Part shown: in pieces, positions 18,103 to 26,089 of the stretch | Position numbering within the stretch: the stretch's first letter is position 1 | Layout: each line of letters starts with the position of its first letter | NCBI RefSeq assembly: GCF_000018425.1 | Contig: NC_010424.1 | Span: 1,814,501 to 1,878,500 of the forward strand | DNA from: Candidatus Desulforudis audaxviator MP104C | GTDB lineage: Bacteria > Bacillota > Desulfotomaculia > Desulfotomaculales > Desulforudaceae | Reading direction: 5' to 3' | DNA length: 64,000 nt | Position numbers and translations under genes: made by a program | Notes under the pieces: generated by a model | Told to the model about the DNA's origin: nothing | Database searches by the model: none | What the model saw: the letters and a program-made list of their open reading frames with translations, nothing else

Positions 18103-19115
18103 ATGATGGAACCCGGGGTAAGGCCGAGCACGTCCTTGATCGGTCGTTTGGACCGGCCGAGGATCACGGTCACCTTCAGCGGCAAATCGAGGATCAGGTC
18201 CAGCTTCTCGAGAGCAAGCTCCGAAAAGCCGGCGCCCGCATCCGGTGCGGTCCCCGGCGCTTCCTGGGACCATGCCGGCGCCGGTGCCGGGTCTGGTGCC
18301 GGAGTCGTTTTCGGGTACGGAACCTGGTAAACGGTCGCGGTTTGACCCGCGGGTTGCCGGGGCGGCGCGGCGGGCTCGGGCTTGGGCTCGGCGGCCGCGG
18401 CCGGTTCGGCTGAAGTATCCAACCCCCGCAGGAGCAGATCAGCCTCATTCCGGGCCGTATCCACGGTCATTATCTGAAAGATGCTGGTATCGATCAGGTC
18501 CCCTACCTGCATGTTAAAGGAAACTACCACCATGACCGCTTCGAATTCACCGACCACCTTTTCAGCATCAGCGTTAATCTGCAGCACCCTCGCCCGCGGC
18601 GGCGAAATGCTCACGGTACGCCCGACCAGCTGGGCCAGAGCGGTAGCCGATGTCCCGATCATCTGGTTCATCGCCTCGGAGGCGGCGCTGATCTCCATCT
18701 CTCCCAGTTCCGGCGGCGGGTTCTTGCCGTCGTTGCCCATCATCAGGTCGGCGACGACCGCCGCGTCCTTCACCTCGATCACCAGCAGAACGGAACCTTC
18801 CAGCCCCGCCGTAAACTTGACCTCAATCGCGAGGTAGGGCACGGTGAACTGTTTCAGAAGCTCCTCCCGCGGCTTGACCGTCACCACCGGACTGGTGATG
18901 CTAACCTTTTGGCCCAAAAGCGCCGAGAGGGTGGTGGCCGCTGATCCCATGCAGATGTTACCGATTTCGCCCAAGGTATCTTTCTCCACATCGGTCAGCT
19001 CACCCGCCGGGTCCTTCCGGACACCCTCCCTTTCCCCGGGGGCTTTCGCCCCTCCGGCCTTGAGCAGGGCGTCTATTTCCTCCTGGTCCAGGATCTTATC
19101 CAACAGCCCGGTCAC
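17994..19115 (-). pseudogene. fliY: fliY, 5' part truncated by IS (CheC-type phosphatase domains kept)
   Basis: About 337 native residues, then about 36 codons read out of the IS. The N terminus LLDKILDQEEIDALL matches the FliM/FliY CheY-binding peptide. Two CheC-type sites follow: DTLGEIGN and SAASEAMN. A Pro/Ala-rich linker leads into the start of the SpoA domain (LEKLDLILDLPLKVTVILGRSKRPIKDVLGLTPGSI), where the IS enters. In Gram-positive bacteria FliY is both a C-ring component and a CheY-P phosphatase. The truncated product may keep phosphatase function but cannot complete the FliN fold. It starts inside the end of fliM (20-base overlap). An intact short fliN at 34624 may cover the structural role. 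Confidence 0.88.
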
Positions 19116-20094
19116 CGCCTTCCACCAGGGAGGTCACCTGCACCGCCAGGTAGCGGCCCAGAACACCCGCCTGTGCCTTGAATTTCAGCTGGTCGCTCAC
19201 GTAGAGGTCCAGATCCTGGGTCACCCGCCGCGACAGGGGCACTACGTCCCCCACCTGCAGCTGCAGCAAATCCTGAACCGTGATCTCGCTCTCCCCGACC
19301 ACCGCGCTCAGTTCGACCGGCGCCCGCTCAATCCAGTACTCCATCCGCTTTCCCTCGGTACCGTCCGGCACCAGCGCGCCGTGCACATGCCGGTAAAACG
19401 AGGACAGGTGCATGAGCACCGGGTCCAGCATGATGTGCGGCAGGCAGATGTTGATCAGGCCCCGCGCCGTAGCGCCTACGACCGCGGTCAGGGTGATCAC
19501 CGCCACGATTTCGCTCGGCGAAATGATCTGGTGCAGCCGCGGGTTGGTTTCGACGGATTCTATTTCGGGCTCCATCCGGTAAATGTCCTGCCAGGCTAGC
19601 TGGAAATTCTCCAGCAGTTTTTTGTTCAGCTTCCGGACCACGGACAACTCGATGTCGGTCAGTTCCCGGACCCTTTTGGGTGGTTCGCCCGGCCCTCCGA
19701 ACAGGAGGTCGATGATCGGGAACAGGAACTGCGGGTTGGTTTCCATCACCGCCATTCCCTTCAGCGGCTTGAGGGTGATGATGGTCAGCACGGTCGGGAT
19801 GGGCACGGAGCGCACGAAGTCGTCGAAGGTGAACTGGTCAACCGAGGCCACCCGGACCACAATCGTGGATCGGAGATAGCCGGACAGGAAGTTCGAAAGG
19901 ATGCGTGCATATCCCTCGTGAACGGTCTGCAGGGTGCGAAGCTGCTCCTTGGAGAACTTGTTCGGCCGCCGGAAGTCGTACAGTTTGTACGGAGTCTGCA
20001 ACTCCAGTTCCCGGAGGTCCTCCGCCTTGATATGGCCGGTGGCCACCGCCGACAACAGCGCGTCGATTTCCCCCTGGGTCAGGATTTCCTTCAA
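19096..20094 (-). CDS. fliM: Flagellar motor switch protein FliM
   Basis: 332 residues. It begins with the CheY-P-binding segment LTQGEIDALL. The CheC-like middle domain follows (KLYDFRRPNKFSKEQLRTLQ, then PFTFDDF-type strands and the GG at FGGPGEPPKRVRELT). It ends in a C-terminal SpoA domain (APVELSAVVGESEITVQDLLQLQVGDVVPLSR). It forms the middle of the cytoplasmic C ring and transmits CheY-P binding to rotation. It is followed by the broken fliY and preceded by cheY at 31 bases, giving a switch/adaptation block at the operon's distal end. Confidence 0.95.
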   Translation of the reverse strand: MKEILTQGEIDALLSAVATGHIKAEDLRELELQTPYKLYDFRRPNKFSKEQLRTLQTVHEGYARILSNFLSGYLRSTIVVRVASVDQFTFDDFVRSVPIPTVLTIITLKPLKGMAVMETNPQFLFPIIDLLFGGPGEPPKRVRELTDIELSVVRKLNKKLLENFQLAWQDIYRMEPEIESVETNPRLHQIISPSEIVAVITLTAVVGATARGLINICLPHIMLDPVLMHLSSFYRHVHGALVPDGTEGKRMEYWIERAPVELSAVVGESEITVQDLLQLQVGDVVPLSRRVTQDLDLYVSDQLKFKAQAGVLGRYLAVQVTSLVEGGDRAVG

Positions 20095-20125
20095 GTGATC
20101 CCCCCCTCTCCACCGGTTTTCCGTA

Positions 20126-20494
20126 CTAGTTCCGCATCAGCACTCTTTCGATCGCCTGGAGAATGCGCTCCTGTTGGAACGGCTTCACGATGAAGTCCTT
20201 GGCTCCGGCCTGGATGGCTTCCATCACCATGGCCTGCTGACCCATCGCGCTGACCATAACGATGTTCGCCTTGGGATCCTGGGCCAGTATAGCCTTCGTG
20301 CTTTCAATCCCGTCCATCACGGGCATGGTGATGTCCATGGTCACCAGATCCGGGCGCAAGTCCTTGTACAGCTTGACAGCCATCGAACCGTCCTCGGCCT
20401 CCCCCACGATCTCGTATCCGTACTTGGTGAGGATGTTCTTGATCATCATCCGCATGAAAGCCGCATCGTCCACTATCAGAATCCGCTTGGCCAT
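20126..20494 (-). CDS. cheY: Chemotaxis response regulator CheY
   Basis: 122 residues, a stand-alone receiver. It has the acidic pair VDD (9-10), the phosphoacceptor Asp54 in TMDITMPVMDG, Ser in MVSAMGQ and Lys in DFIVKPFQQ. It lacks any output domain and should bind FliM (and FliY) when phosphorylated by CheA. CheA itself is not in this window. It sits directly upstream of fliM and downstream of cheC, its predicted phosphatase. Confidence 0.95.
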   Translation of the reverse strand: MAKRILIVDDAAFMRMMIKNILTKYGYEIVGEAEDGSMAVKLYKDLRPDLVTMDITMPVMDGIESTKAILAQDPKANIVMVSAMGQQAMVMEAIQAGAKDFIVKPFQQERILQAIERVLMRN

Positions 20495-20565
20495 TTCCTT
20501 CCCTCCTTAGATGAGTGAAAACGCTTTTACGACCTGCGAGATCGGGCGGAACCCGCCGGAGGTCA

Positions 20566-21183
20566 TCAGCCCGCCGCCGCCACCCCCAGCGCCTCGAAAA
20601 GGTGGTCCAGGGAATCGATGTCGGGGAGCAGGATCATGTGGCTGTCCACCTGGTCCTGATTGAACGCCCCCAGGAAGCTGGTCTGGATGCATAAAACCCG
20701 TTCATCCAGGTAACCGCTGGAGGCCACCGAATCGGTAAACAGCGCCCCCAACATGTCGTGCGCCAGCACCGGCACGGACGGGACCAGCCGCAGCCCGGTC
20801 ATGGTGGCGATCGCACCGGTGAACGAGCCGGTCAGGATGTTGCCGATCTCCATCACGACCGAGCGGCCCATTTCGTCGAGGGCTGTTACTGTCCCCTTCT
20901 CACGATCCAAGAGCAGTTCCACCAGGGCGCACGCGCTCTCCTGGTCAAAGATGAAAAGCAGGGTGGCCGAAATATCCCCACCGACCTGCAAGTTCACACA
21001 GACCACCGGCTGCTCCAGCCCCCCGATCGATTCGATGGCCTCCTCCAGTTCGAGGAATGCCACCCGCGGCAACTTGATACTCACTTTGGCCTGCAAAAGA
21101 GACGCCAGCGCCGTTGCCGCGTTGCCCACCCCAATGTTCCCGATTTCCCGGAGGACGTCGATCTCCGAGTTAGAGAATTTCAC
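20566..21183 (-). CDS. cheC: CheY-P phosphatase CheC
   Basis: 205 residues with two CheC active-site repeats, D-x3-E-x2-N in DVLREIGN near residue 9 and S-x3-E-x2-N in SVVMEIGN near residue 111. Both keep the Glu and Asn needed for dephosphorylation of CheY-P. In the Bacillus-type system CheC is stimulated by CheD, and cheD lies two genes upstream. Its start overlaps the cheR stop by four bases (ATGA), so translation is coupled. The C-terminal 50 residues contain SYLDERVLCIQTSFLGAF-type strands usual for the family. Confidence 0.93.
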   Translation of the reverse strand: MKFSNSEIDVLREIGNIGVGNAATALASLLQAKVSIKLPRVAFLELEEAIESIGGLEQPVVCVNLQVGGDISATLLFIFDQESACALVELLLDREKGTVTALDEMGRSVVMEIGNILTGSFTGAIATMTGLRLVPSVPVLAHDMLGALFTDSVASSGYLDERVLCIQTSFLGAFNQDQVDSHMILLPDIDSLDHLFEALGVAAAG

Positions 21184-21989
21184 TGTCCTTTGCTCACCCC
21201 CTGCTTGAATCTGCTCCCGGCATCCGTCCGGCGGTAGAAGGAAATCGCCATGCGTTCCAGTCCGAATTCAGCAGCGTTTAAGATCGTTTCGCTCGCTCCC
21301 AGGAAAAGCACCCCGCCAGGCCGCAGCGCCTGGCTGAAACGGCTGTTCACCCGCCACTGGGCCTCTCTGGTGAAGTAAATCTGCACGTTCCGGCACACGA
21401 TCAGGTCGAAGCCTTGCCCGTAAGGGTCCGCCAGGAGGTCGTGCTGGCGGAAGGTGACCCTTTTCTTGATCTGCGGGTCAAGGGCGTAGCGGCCGTTCTC
21501 GTTCCGGAAGTATTTCTCCAGGCGGCTTTGCGGCATGTTCCGCAACAGGTCGGGCGGGTACAAGCCCCGGACCGCCGTCTGCAGCACGTTGGGATCAAGA
21601 TCGGTGGCCTCGATCCGATGGTGTATTCCCGGAGTCAACTCGTCCAGGATGATCGCCAACGAATACGGCTCCGCGCCGTTTGAACAGGCCGCGCTCCAGA
21701 TCTTCAACCGCCGGTTGCCGGCCAGCAGTTCCGGAAGCACCCTTTTTTCCAGTTCCTGAAAAGCCCGGATATCTCTGAAAAACTCGGTGACGTTGATCGT
21801 CAAAAAATCAACAAAATCCGCAAAGCTCTGCCGGTCTCCGGAAATGATCCGGTAGTACTCCGCGTAGCTCCCGATTTTCTTCCGGATCATCAGGGTGTTG
21901 ATCCTCCGCCGCAGCTGAGCGTCCTTGTAGCTGTTCAGATCAAGCTTCAAGTCCCTGGCCACCCGGTTCTTGAATTCCTGGAAATCCAT
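21180..21989 (-). CDS. cheR: Chemoreceptor methyltransferase CheR
   Basis: 269 residues. An N-terminal all-helical domain (Lys/Arg-rich YKDAQLRRRINTLM) is followed by the SAM-dependent domain with VTEFFRD, KIWSAACSNGAEPYSLA (SAM-binding loop) and DLIVCRNVQIYFT. It methylates glutamates of chemoreceptors during adaptation. It starts one base after the cheD stop and overlaps cheC. No cheB is visible nearby, so the demethylase must lie elsewhere. Confidence 0.95.
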   Translation of the reverse strand: MDFQEFKNRVARDLKLDLNSYKDAQLRRRINTLMIRKKIGSYAEYYRIISGDRQSFADFVDFLTINVTEFFRDIRAFQELEKRVLPELLAGNRRLKIWSAACSNGAEPYSLAIILDELTPGIHHRIEATDLDPNVLQTAVRGLYPPDLLRNMPQSRLEKYFRNENGRYALDPQIKKRVTFRQHDLLADPYGQGFDLIVCRNVQIYFTREAQWRVNSRFSQALRPGGVLFLGASETILNAAEFGLERMAISFYRRTDAGSRFKQGVSKGQ

Positions 21990-21990
21990 T

Positions 21991-22506
21991 TCAGATCACC
22001 CGCACCGGCAGTCCGAGGGTACGGACGGTAAGGGAACCGTTGGACGTGTCCAGGCTGATCGTCCGCCCTTTGTCCCCCCCGACATCCTCGGCCACGATTG
22101 CGATCCCCAATTCTTTCAGGATACTGCGGACCGCCTCAATGTTTCGTTCACCAATGGCCATCTGCGCCGCCCGGTTGTTTCCGAAAAACATCTGGGCCCC
22201 GCCCGCCAGTTTCGCCACCACCCGCCCGTTCCGGACACCGGCCAGCCGCAGGTCATGGACCAGGTTCTTCACCGCCAGATCCGCAAACTTGGCCGGTTTG
22301 CCCCCGGTGCGGAACTGCGTGCTGTCCGGAAGCATGACGTGGGCCAGACCACCCACCCGGATCACCGGGTCATACAGCGCCACGCCAACACACGAACCCA
22401 GACCGAGGGTGAGCAGGCGGTGCGGACTGCGGGCGATACCGTACTCCGCAATCCCAACGTGTATTTCTTGTATTTGCTCCGTTCTCATTAATACTCTGTC
22501 AGACAT
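21991..22506 (-). CDS. cheD: Chemoreceptor glutamine deamidase CheD
   Basis: 171 residues. The catalytic Cys lies in LTLGLGSCVGVALYD and the His in GLAHVMLPDS, the CheD signature. It deamidates receptor glutamines and partners with CheC to raise its CheY-P phosphatase activity. ATG codons at residue 1 and residue 7 are both possible; neither has a strong ribosome site. The FFGNNRAAQMAIGERNIEAV segment is typical of the family's C-terminal half. Confidence 0.93.
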   Translation of the reverse strand: MSDRVLMRTEQIQEIHVGIAEYGIARSPHRLLTLGLGSCVGVALYDPVIRVGGLAHVMLPDSTQFRTGGKPAKFADLAVKNLVHDLRLAGVRNGRVVAKLAGGAQMFFGNNRAAQMAIGERNIEAVRSILKELGIAIVAEDVGGDKGRTISLDTSNGSLTVRTLGLPVRVI

Positions 22507-22605
22507 TGCGCTCTGGGCACAAAACCTCCGTTCTTCTCCCGAACCGGCGGGCCAAGGCGCCCACCCGGCGGGTCTTTGACGGCAGGTGAATCCTCATTCC
22601 GGTAC

Positions 22606-23346
22606 CTACCGGAGTGCGCCGACCTGGTTGATCGCCTTTTCAACTAGCGTGTCTTGAGTCCTGGCCACACGCTGGTTGGCCGCATAAAGCCGCGATGCCA
22701 GCAACAGATCCACCAGTTCCACGGCCAGGTGTACGTTGGACCCCTCCAGGTAGCCCTGGTGCACCCGGGTGTTTATGGCCGGCGCGGTCGCCTCCCCGGT
22801 CATCAGGTAACCGTCCGGAGTACGCACCCACGTCTCCCGGCCGGGCAGTGCTGTCAGACGCAAACGATCCAGTTCTTCCCCCGTGGACGAGAATACCCGC
22901 CCGTCCGCGCTCACCGTGAAGCCATCGTGCCCCACCTTCAGCGGCCCGCGCTCCCCCAGCACCGGGTCCCCCGCCCGGGTGACGAGAATACCGGACGCGT
23001 CTACCTTGAATGACCCGGCCCGGGTGTAGAGCTGTTGTCCCTCCCGTTCCACCGTGAAAAACCCTTCCCCCTCCAGGGCCAGGTCCATGGTACGCCCGGT
23101 TTGGACCACCGGTCCCCCGGTCAGATCGGTCACCAGGGCCGTGGGCACGGTCCCTAGGGAAGTGGTGCCGATAGGGGTCACCCGTTTTTCATGCCGCCCA
23201 ACCGCCGTCTGTAGATAGGGCGCAAAGACCGGTACCTGTCGCCGGAAACCCGTGGTATTGACGTTGGCGATATTATGGGCCACCGCATCCAGGCGGGTCT
23301 GCCCGGCGAGCATGCCCGAAGCCGCAGTGTAGACTCCCCTGATCAT
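22606..23346 (-). CDS. flgG: Flagellar rod protein of the FlgF/FlgG family
   Basis: 246 residues. The N terminus IRGVYTAASGMLAGQTRLD plus VAHNIANVNTTGFRR is the conserved rod/hook D0 motif. The C terminus SNVHLAVELVDLLLASRLYAANQRV is the matching D0 helix. Length fits FlgF or FlgG (Bacillus FlhO/FlhP). Which rod segment it builds cannot be told from this single copy. It overlaps the SwrB-like gene by four bases and precedes cheD by about 100 bases. Confidence 0.85.
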   Translation of the reverse strand: MIRGVYTAASGMLAGQTRLDAVAHNIANVNTTGFRRQVPVFAPYLQTAVGRHEKRVTPIGTTSLGTVPTALVTDLTGGPVVQTGRTMDLALEGEGFFTVEREGQQLYTRAGSFKVDASGILVTRAGDPVLGERGPLKVGHDGFTVSADGRVFSSTGEELDRLRLTALPGRETWVRTPDGYLMTGEATAPAINTRVHQGYLEGSNVHLAVELVDLLLASRLYAANQRVARTQDTLVEKAINQVGALR

Positions 23347-23780
23347 CCGCTTTCACCCTCCCGGCGCATGCGCCGCAGATTGAGCATTAGTTCAATTTCC
23401 CCCTTATGCCGGCCGAACTGGCGGGCCAGTTCGGTGACCGGCTTGCCCCGGTCGAAAGCCTGGTACACCTGCTCATGCAGGGGCACCTTCCTTCCGGGAC
23501 GGCCGCCCTGGGCCATCAGGGCCGAGAGTTGGCCTTCCATCCACTTCAGCCGCTCATTCATCTCGGTGTTGACCCTGATTAGTTTTTCGATCTGGTTCTC
23601 TAAATTCTTGAGTTGGATTTCCGGTTCGGGTTCACGGGCCGCCCGCAGTTCCAGTTCCTCGTCGAAAGACCGGCGCTGGCGGCGCAGCCAGACGAAAAAC
23701 CCGCCGGCCAGCACCGCGAACATTACAAGCACCCCACCCAGATAGAGCATGGTGAACAACCAGGGATTGTCAACCACCAC
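23343..23780 (-). CDS. SwrB-like membrane coiled-coil protein (DUF6115-like)
   Basis: About 145 residues. One N-terminal transmembrane helix (LFTMLYLGGVLVMFAVLAGGFFVWL) is followed by a basic/acidic coiled coil (about 35-85). A C-terminal helix-turn-helix-like part reads VYQAFDRGKPVTELARQFGRHKGEIELMLNLRR. Its place right after the motility sigma factor, its size and its layout match SwrB of Bacillus, which promotes flagellar type III secretion activation. The start is one of two adjacent GTG codons overlapping the fliA stop, preceded by AAGGGGG; a much earlier ATG inside fliA is less likely. Homology is by architecture and position rather than clear sequence match. Confidence 0.6.
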   Translation of the reverse strand: MVVDNPWLFTMLYLGGVLVMFAVLAGGFFVWLRRQRRSFDEELELRAAREPEPEIQLKNLENQIEKLIRVNTEMNERLKWMEGQLSALMAQGGRPGRKVPLHEQVYQAFDRGKPVTELARQFGRHKGEIELMLNLRRMRREGESG

Positions 23781-24543
23781 TCCGTCCCCCTTTTTCGGCC
23801 ACCGCTTGTGCGATCTTTTCCCGCAGCCGGGCAATTGCCCGGGCGTGCAGTTGGCAGGCCCGGGATTCGGTAACCTCGAGCACCCGTCCGAGTTCCTTCA
23901 ACGTCAACCCCTCCTGGTAGTACAAGGCCAAGACCAACCGGTCTTTTTCCTCCAGCTGGGTGATCGCCGCCACCAGAGTCTGGTGGTCCTCCTCCTCCAA
24001 AACCTGTTCCAACGGATCCGGGCTGCCGGTATCCTCGATCAGGCTTCCCCAGGGTACCGCTTCTCCGTTCCGGGTCGTCCGGACGTCGTCCAGGGACATG
24101 ACTGAAACCGAACGAAAGTGATTCGCCAGGCGGTGGAACTCCAGATCGGTCATCCCCAAGCTTGCGGCCACCTCGGCGTCCGTGACCGAGGCCCCGGTTT
24201 CCCGCTCCAATCGGGCGCGGGCTTCGTTAATCTCCTGGAGCTTGTGCCAGAGTGAGCGGGGCAGCCAGGACTGGCGGCGCACCTCGTCCAGAATGGCCCC
24301 GCGAATCCGGTGGTACGCAAAAGTCCTGAAGTCGGTGCCGTGGTTTGGGTCGTACTTTTCCACGGCCTCGATCAGTCCGAAGATCCCCCAGCCCTCCAGG
24401 TCCTCCTGAGCAATGAAAGACGGCGGCCGCACCGCCAGGCGTCCGGCGATGAGCCGGACCAGGGGCAGGTGCTCCACAATGAGCTGCTCGCGCAACCCGC
24501 TGTTTCGGGTGTCCCGGTACCGGCGCCAGATTTCAATGGCCAT
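23770..24543 (-). CDS. fliA: Motility sigma factor FliA/SigD
   Basis: About 257 residues with the sigma-28 layout. Region 2 includes EHLPLVRLIAGRLAVRPP, DLEGWGIFGLIEAVEKYDP and TFAYHRIRGAILDEVR. Region 3 is KLQEINEARARLERETGASVTDAEVA, and region 4 is LVLALYYQEGLTLKELGRVLEVTESRACQLHARAI. It directs RNA polymerase to late flagellar genes; two matching promoters stand before the flagellin and flaG genes in this window. The ATG behind GGGGG was chosen over a GTG three codons earlier. Its anti-sigma FlgM is not in the window. Confidence 0.95.
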   Translation of the reverse strand: MAIEIWRRYRDTRNSGLREQLIVEHLPLVRLIAGRLAVRPPSFIAQEDLEGWGIFGLIEAVEKYDPNHGTDFRTFAYHRIRGAILDEVRRQSWLPRSLWHKLQEINEARARLERETGASVTDAEVAASLGMTDLEFHRLANHFRSVSVMSLDDVRTTRNGEAVPWGSLIEDTGSPDPLEQVLEEEDHQTLVAAITQLEEKDRLVLALYYQEGLTLKELGRVLEVTESRACQLHARAIARLREKIAQAVAEKGGRSGG

Positions 24544-24548
24544 TTCCT

Positions 24549-25196
24549 TCACCCCCTACTACGCCGCTCCTCAGCCATCCTCCGGAAAATGAAAGCGACG
24601 ATCGCATCCTCATCGGCTTTGGACAACCCCTGAAATCTGATCCCCACCGCGAAACGTGTCTCGCCATCGTTTCCTTCCAGCCGCTGGACTCGTTTCACCT
24701 GACCATCGGCGAAAATATGCCGGAGCCGGCCGTGGACCGGAATGGAGAACTCCAGGACCAGCTTGGTACCCACCGCCGGAGGGTTCTCCAAGATCAGGCT
24801 CATCCCGCCCGCGCTGATGTCCGACGTGTACCAGCGGCTGTATTCCTGCACGCTGCCGTAGTTCGGTTTCTCCCCGCCGCGGACCTCCAGGGCTACCGGC
24901 AGGCGTACCAAACGCCGCCTCTGGATCCGCTCCACCTGTTCCGGCCGGCCCAGTATGTACAAGGGAACCCGGTCCATGCGGCGTCCCCGGCACACGGTGG
25001 AAAACCGGTACACACCGTCAGTGCCGACGTAGGTCACCAATATCGCGTCGCCCTGCATCAGGATCAAGGGCTGACCGAGGTAGTAGGGGATACCGATCAA
25101 AAGATACTCCCCGGTCATGTCCTGGAGCGAGGTCACGTAGCTGTCCGCGTCTTCGTCGCGGGCCACATACATTTTCTGGCCGATTTCCAGTTGCAT
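24549..25196 (-). CDS. YcgR/YpfA-type PilZ flagellar brake protein
   Basis: About 215 residues. An N-terminal YcgR-like barrel (LEIGQKMYV to RFSTVCRGRR) leads to a PilZ domain with the c-di-GMP-binding RxxxR in QRRRLVRLPV and DISAGGMSL for the D/NxSxxG motif. Binding of c-di-GMP lets such proteins slow or bias the flagellar motor. I favour the ATG at 25196 with GAGGTGG in front; the ATG eight codons upstream overlaps the flhG stop. It lies between flhG and fliA, the usual clostridial position. Confidence 0.88.
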   Translation of the reverse strand: MQLEIGQKMYVARDEDADSYVTSLQDMTGEYLLIGIPYYLGQPLILMQGDAILVTYVGTDGVYRFSTVCRGRRMDRVPLYILGRPEQVERIQRRRLVRLPVALEVRGGEKPNYGSVQEYSRWYTSDISAGGMSLILENPPAVGTKLVLEFSIPVHGRLRHIFADGQVKRVQRLEGNDGETRFAVGIRFQGLSKADEDAIVAFIFRRMAEERRSRG

Positions 25197-25216
25197 TGGC
25201 CAAACCACCTCATTAA

Positions 25217-26089
25217 TCATCTGAACAGCCGGAAGAGCCGGCCGATAAAGCTGTCCACCGCGCCGGTCGTCGCCTGAATTTGCCCGCTCAGGAAATACCG
25301 GGCCAGGTTCTGGACGTCCCGGGCCGCCACCGAGTTGGGCGCGGCCGTAATGAACGGCTCCTGGTTCTTCACCGCCCGAACCACCGCCGGGTCCTCACCG
25401 ATGGAGCCGATGTGCCGCACGGTGAACTTCAGGAATTCGCCGCACACCAACTGCATTTTAGCCGCGGCCTGCTCGGCCTCGTGCTCACTGGTGGCCCGGT
25501 TCACCACCAGGCTGATTTCACTGTGCACCCTGTGCCGGGCCAGGATCTTGATCAGACTGTAGGCGTCGGTCAGGGACGTGGGCTCCGGAGTGACGACGAG
25601 GACCACCTCCCGGGCGGCCGCCACGAAACCCAAAACGTTCCGGGAGATGCCCGCACCCGTGTCAATCAACAGGAAGTCGGCCGTACGCAGGTACGATAAC
25701 ATGTTGATCAGCCGCCCCCGCTGCGCGCTGTCCAGGTTCGCCAACTCCTGAATGCCCGCTCCCCCGGGGATGACCTGTACGTCGAACGGCCCGGTCACCA
25801 CGATATCCTCCAGCCTTTTGACCCCGTACAGTACGTCGTACAGGCTGTGGGTAGGAGTCAGGCCCAAGAGCACGTCAATATTCGCCAGGCCCAGGTCGGC
25901 GTCCAGCAGGAACACGCGCCTGGAGGTCCGGGCCAGGGCGAGCCCCAGGTTCACCGTCAGGTTGGTCTTACCCACACCGCCCTTGCCGCTGGTGATCGCA
26001 ATCACCCGCGTGGCCGCGGGATCGAGCTCTACCCGCGGCCGAATGATCCCGTGGGCGAGGGAACGGAGATTGTGTGCCTGGTCACGCAT
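25217..26089 (-). CDS. flhG: FlhG/YlxH MinD-like ATPase
   Basis: About 290 residues. The deviant Walker A ITSGKGGVGKTNLTVNLG, the switch LLDADLGLANIDVLLG and the hydrophobic DFLLIDTGAGISRNVL are those of FlhG/MinD ATPases. It controls flagellar number and C-ring assembly together with FlhF. The N-terminal DQAHNLRSLA segment is the DQAxxLR motif that stimulates the FlhF GTPase. The start may be this ATG or a GTG four codons earlier inside flhF. It is directly coupled to flhF (upstream) and the PilZ gene (downstream). Confidence 0.93.
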   Translation of the reverse strand: MRDQAHNLRSLAHGIIRPRVELDPAATRVIAITSGKGGVGKTNLTVNLGLALARTSRRVFLLDADLGLANIDVLLGLTPTHSLYDVLYGVKRLEDIVVTGPFDVQVIPGGAGIQELANLDSAQRGRLINMLSYLRTADFLLIDTGAGISRNVLGFVAAAREVVLVVTPEPTSLTDAYSLIKILARHRVHSEISLVVNRATSEHEAEQAAAKMQLVCGEFLKFTVRHIGSIGEDPAVVRAVKNQEPFITAAPNSVAARDVQNLARYFLSGQIQATTGAVDSFIGRLFRLFR

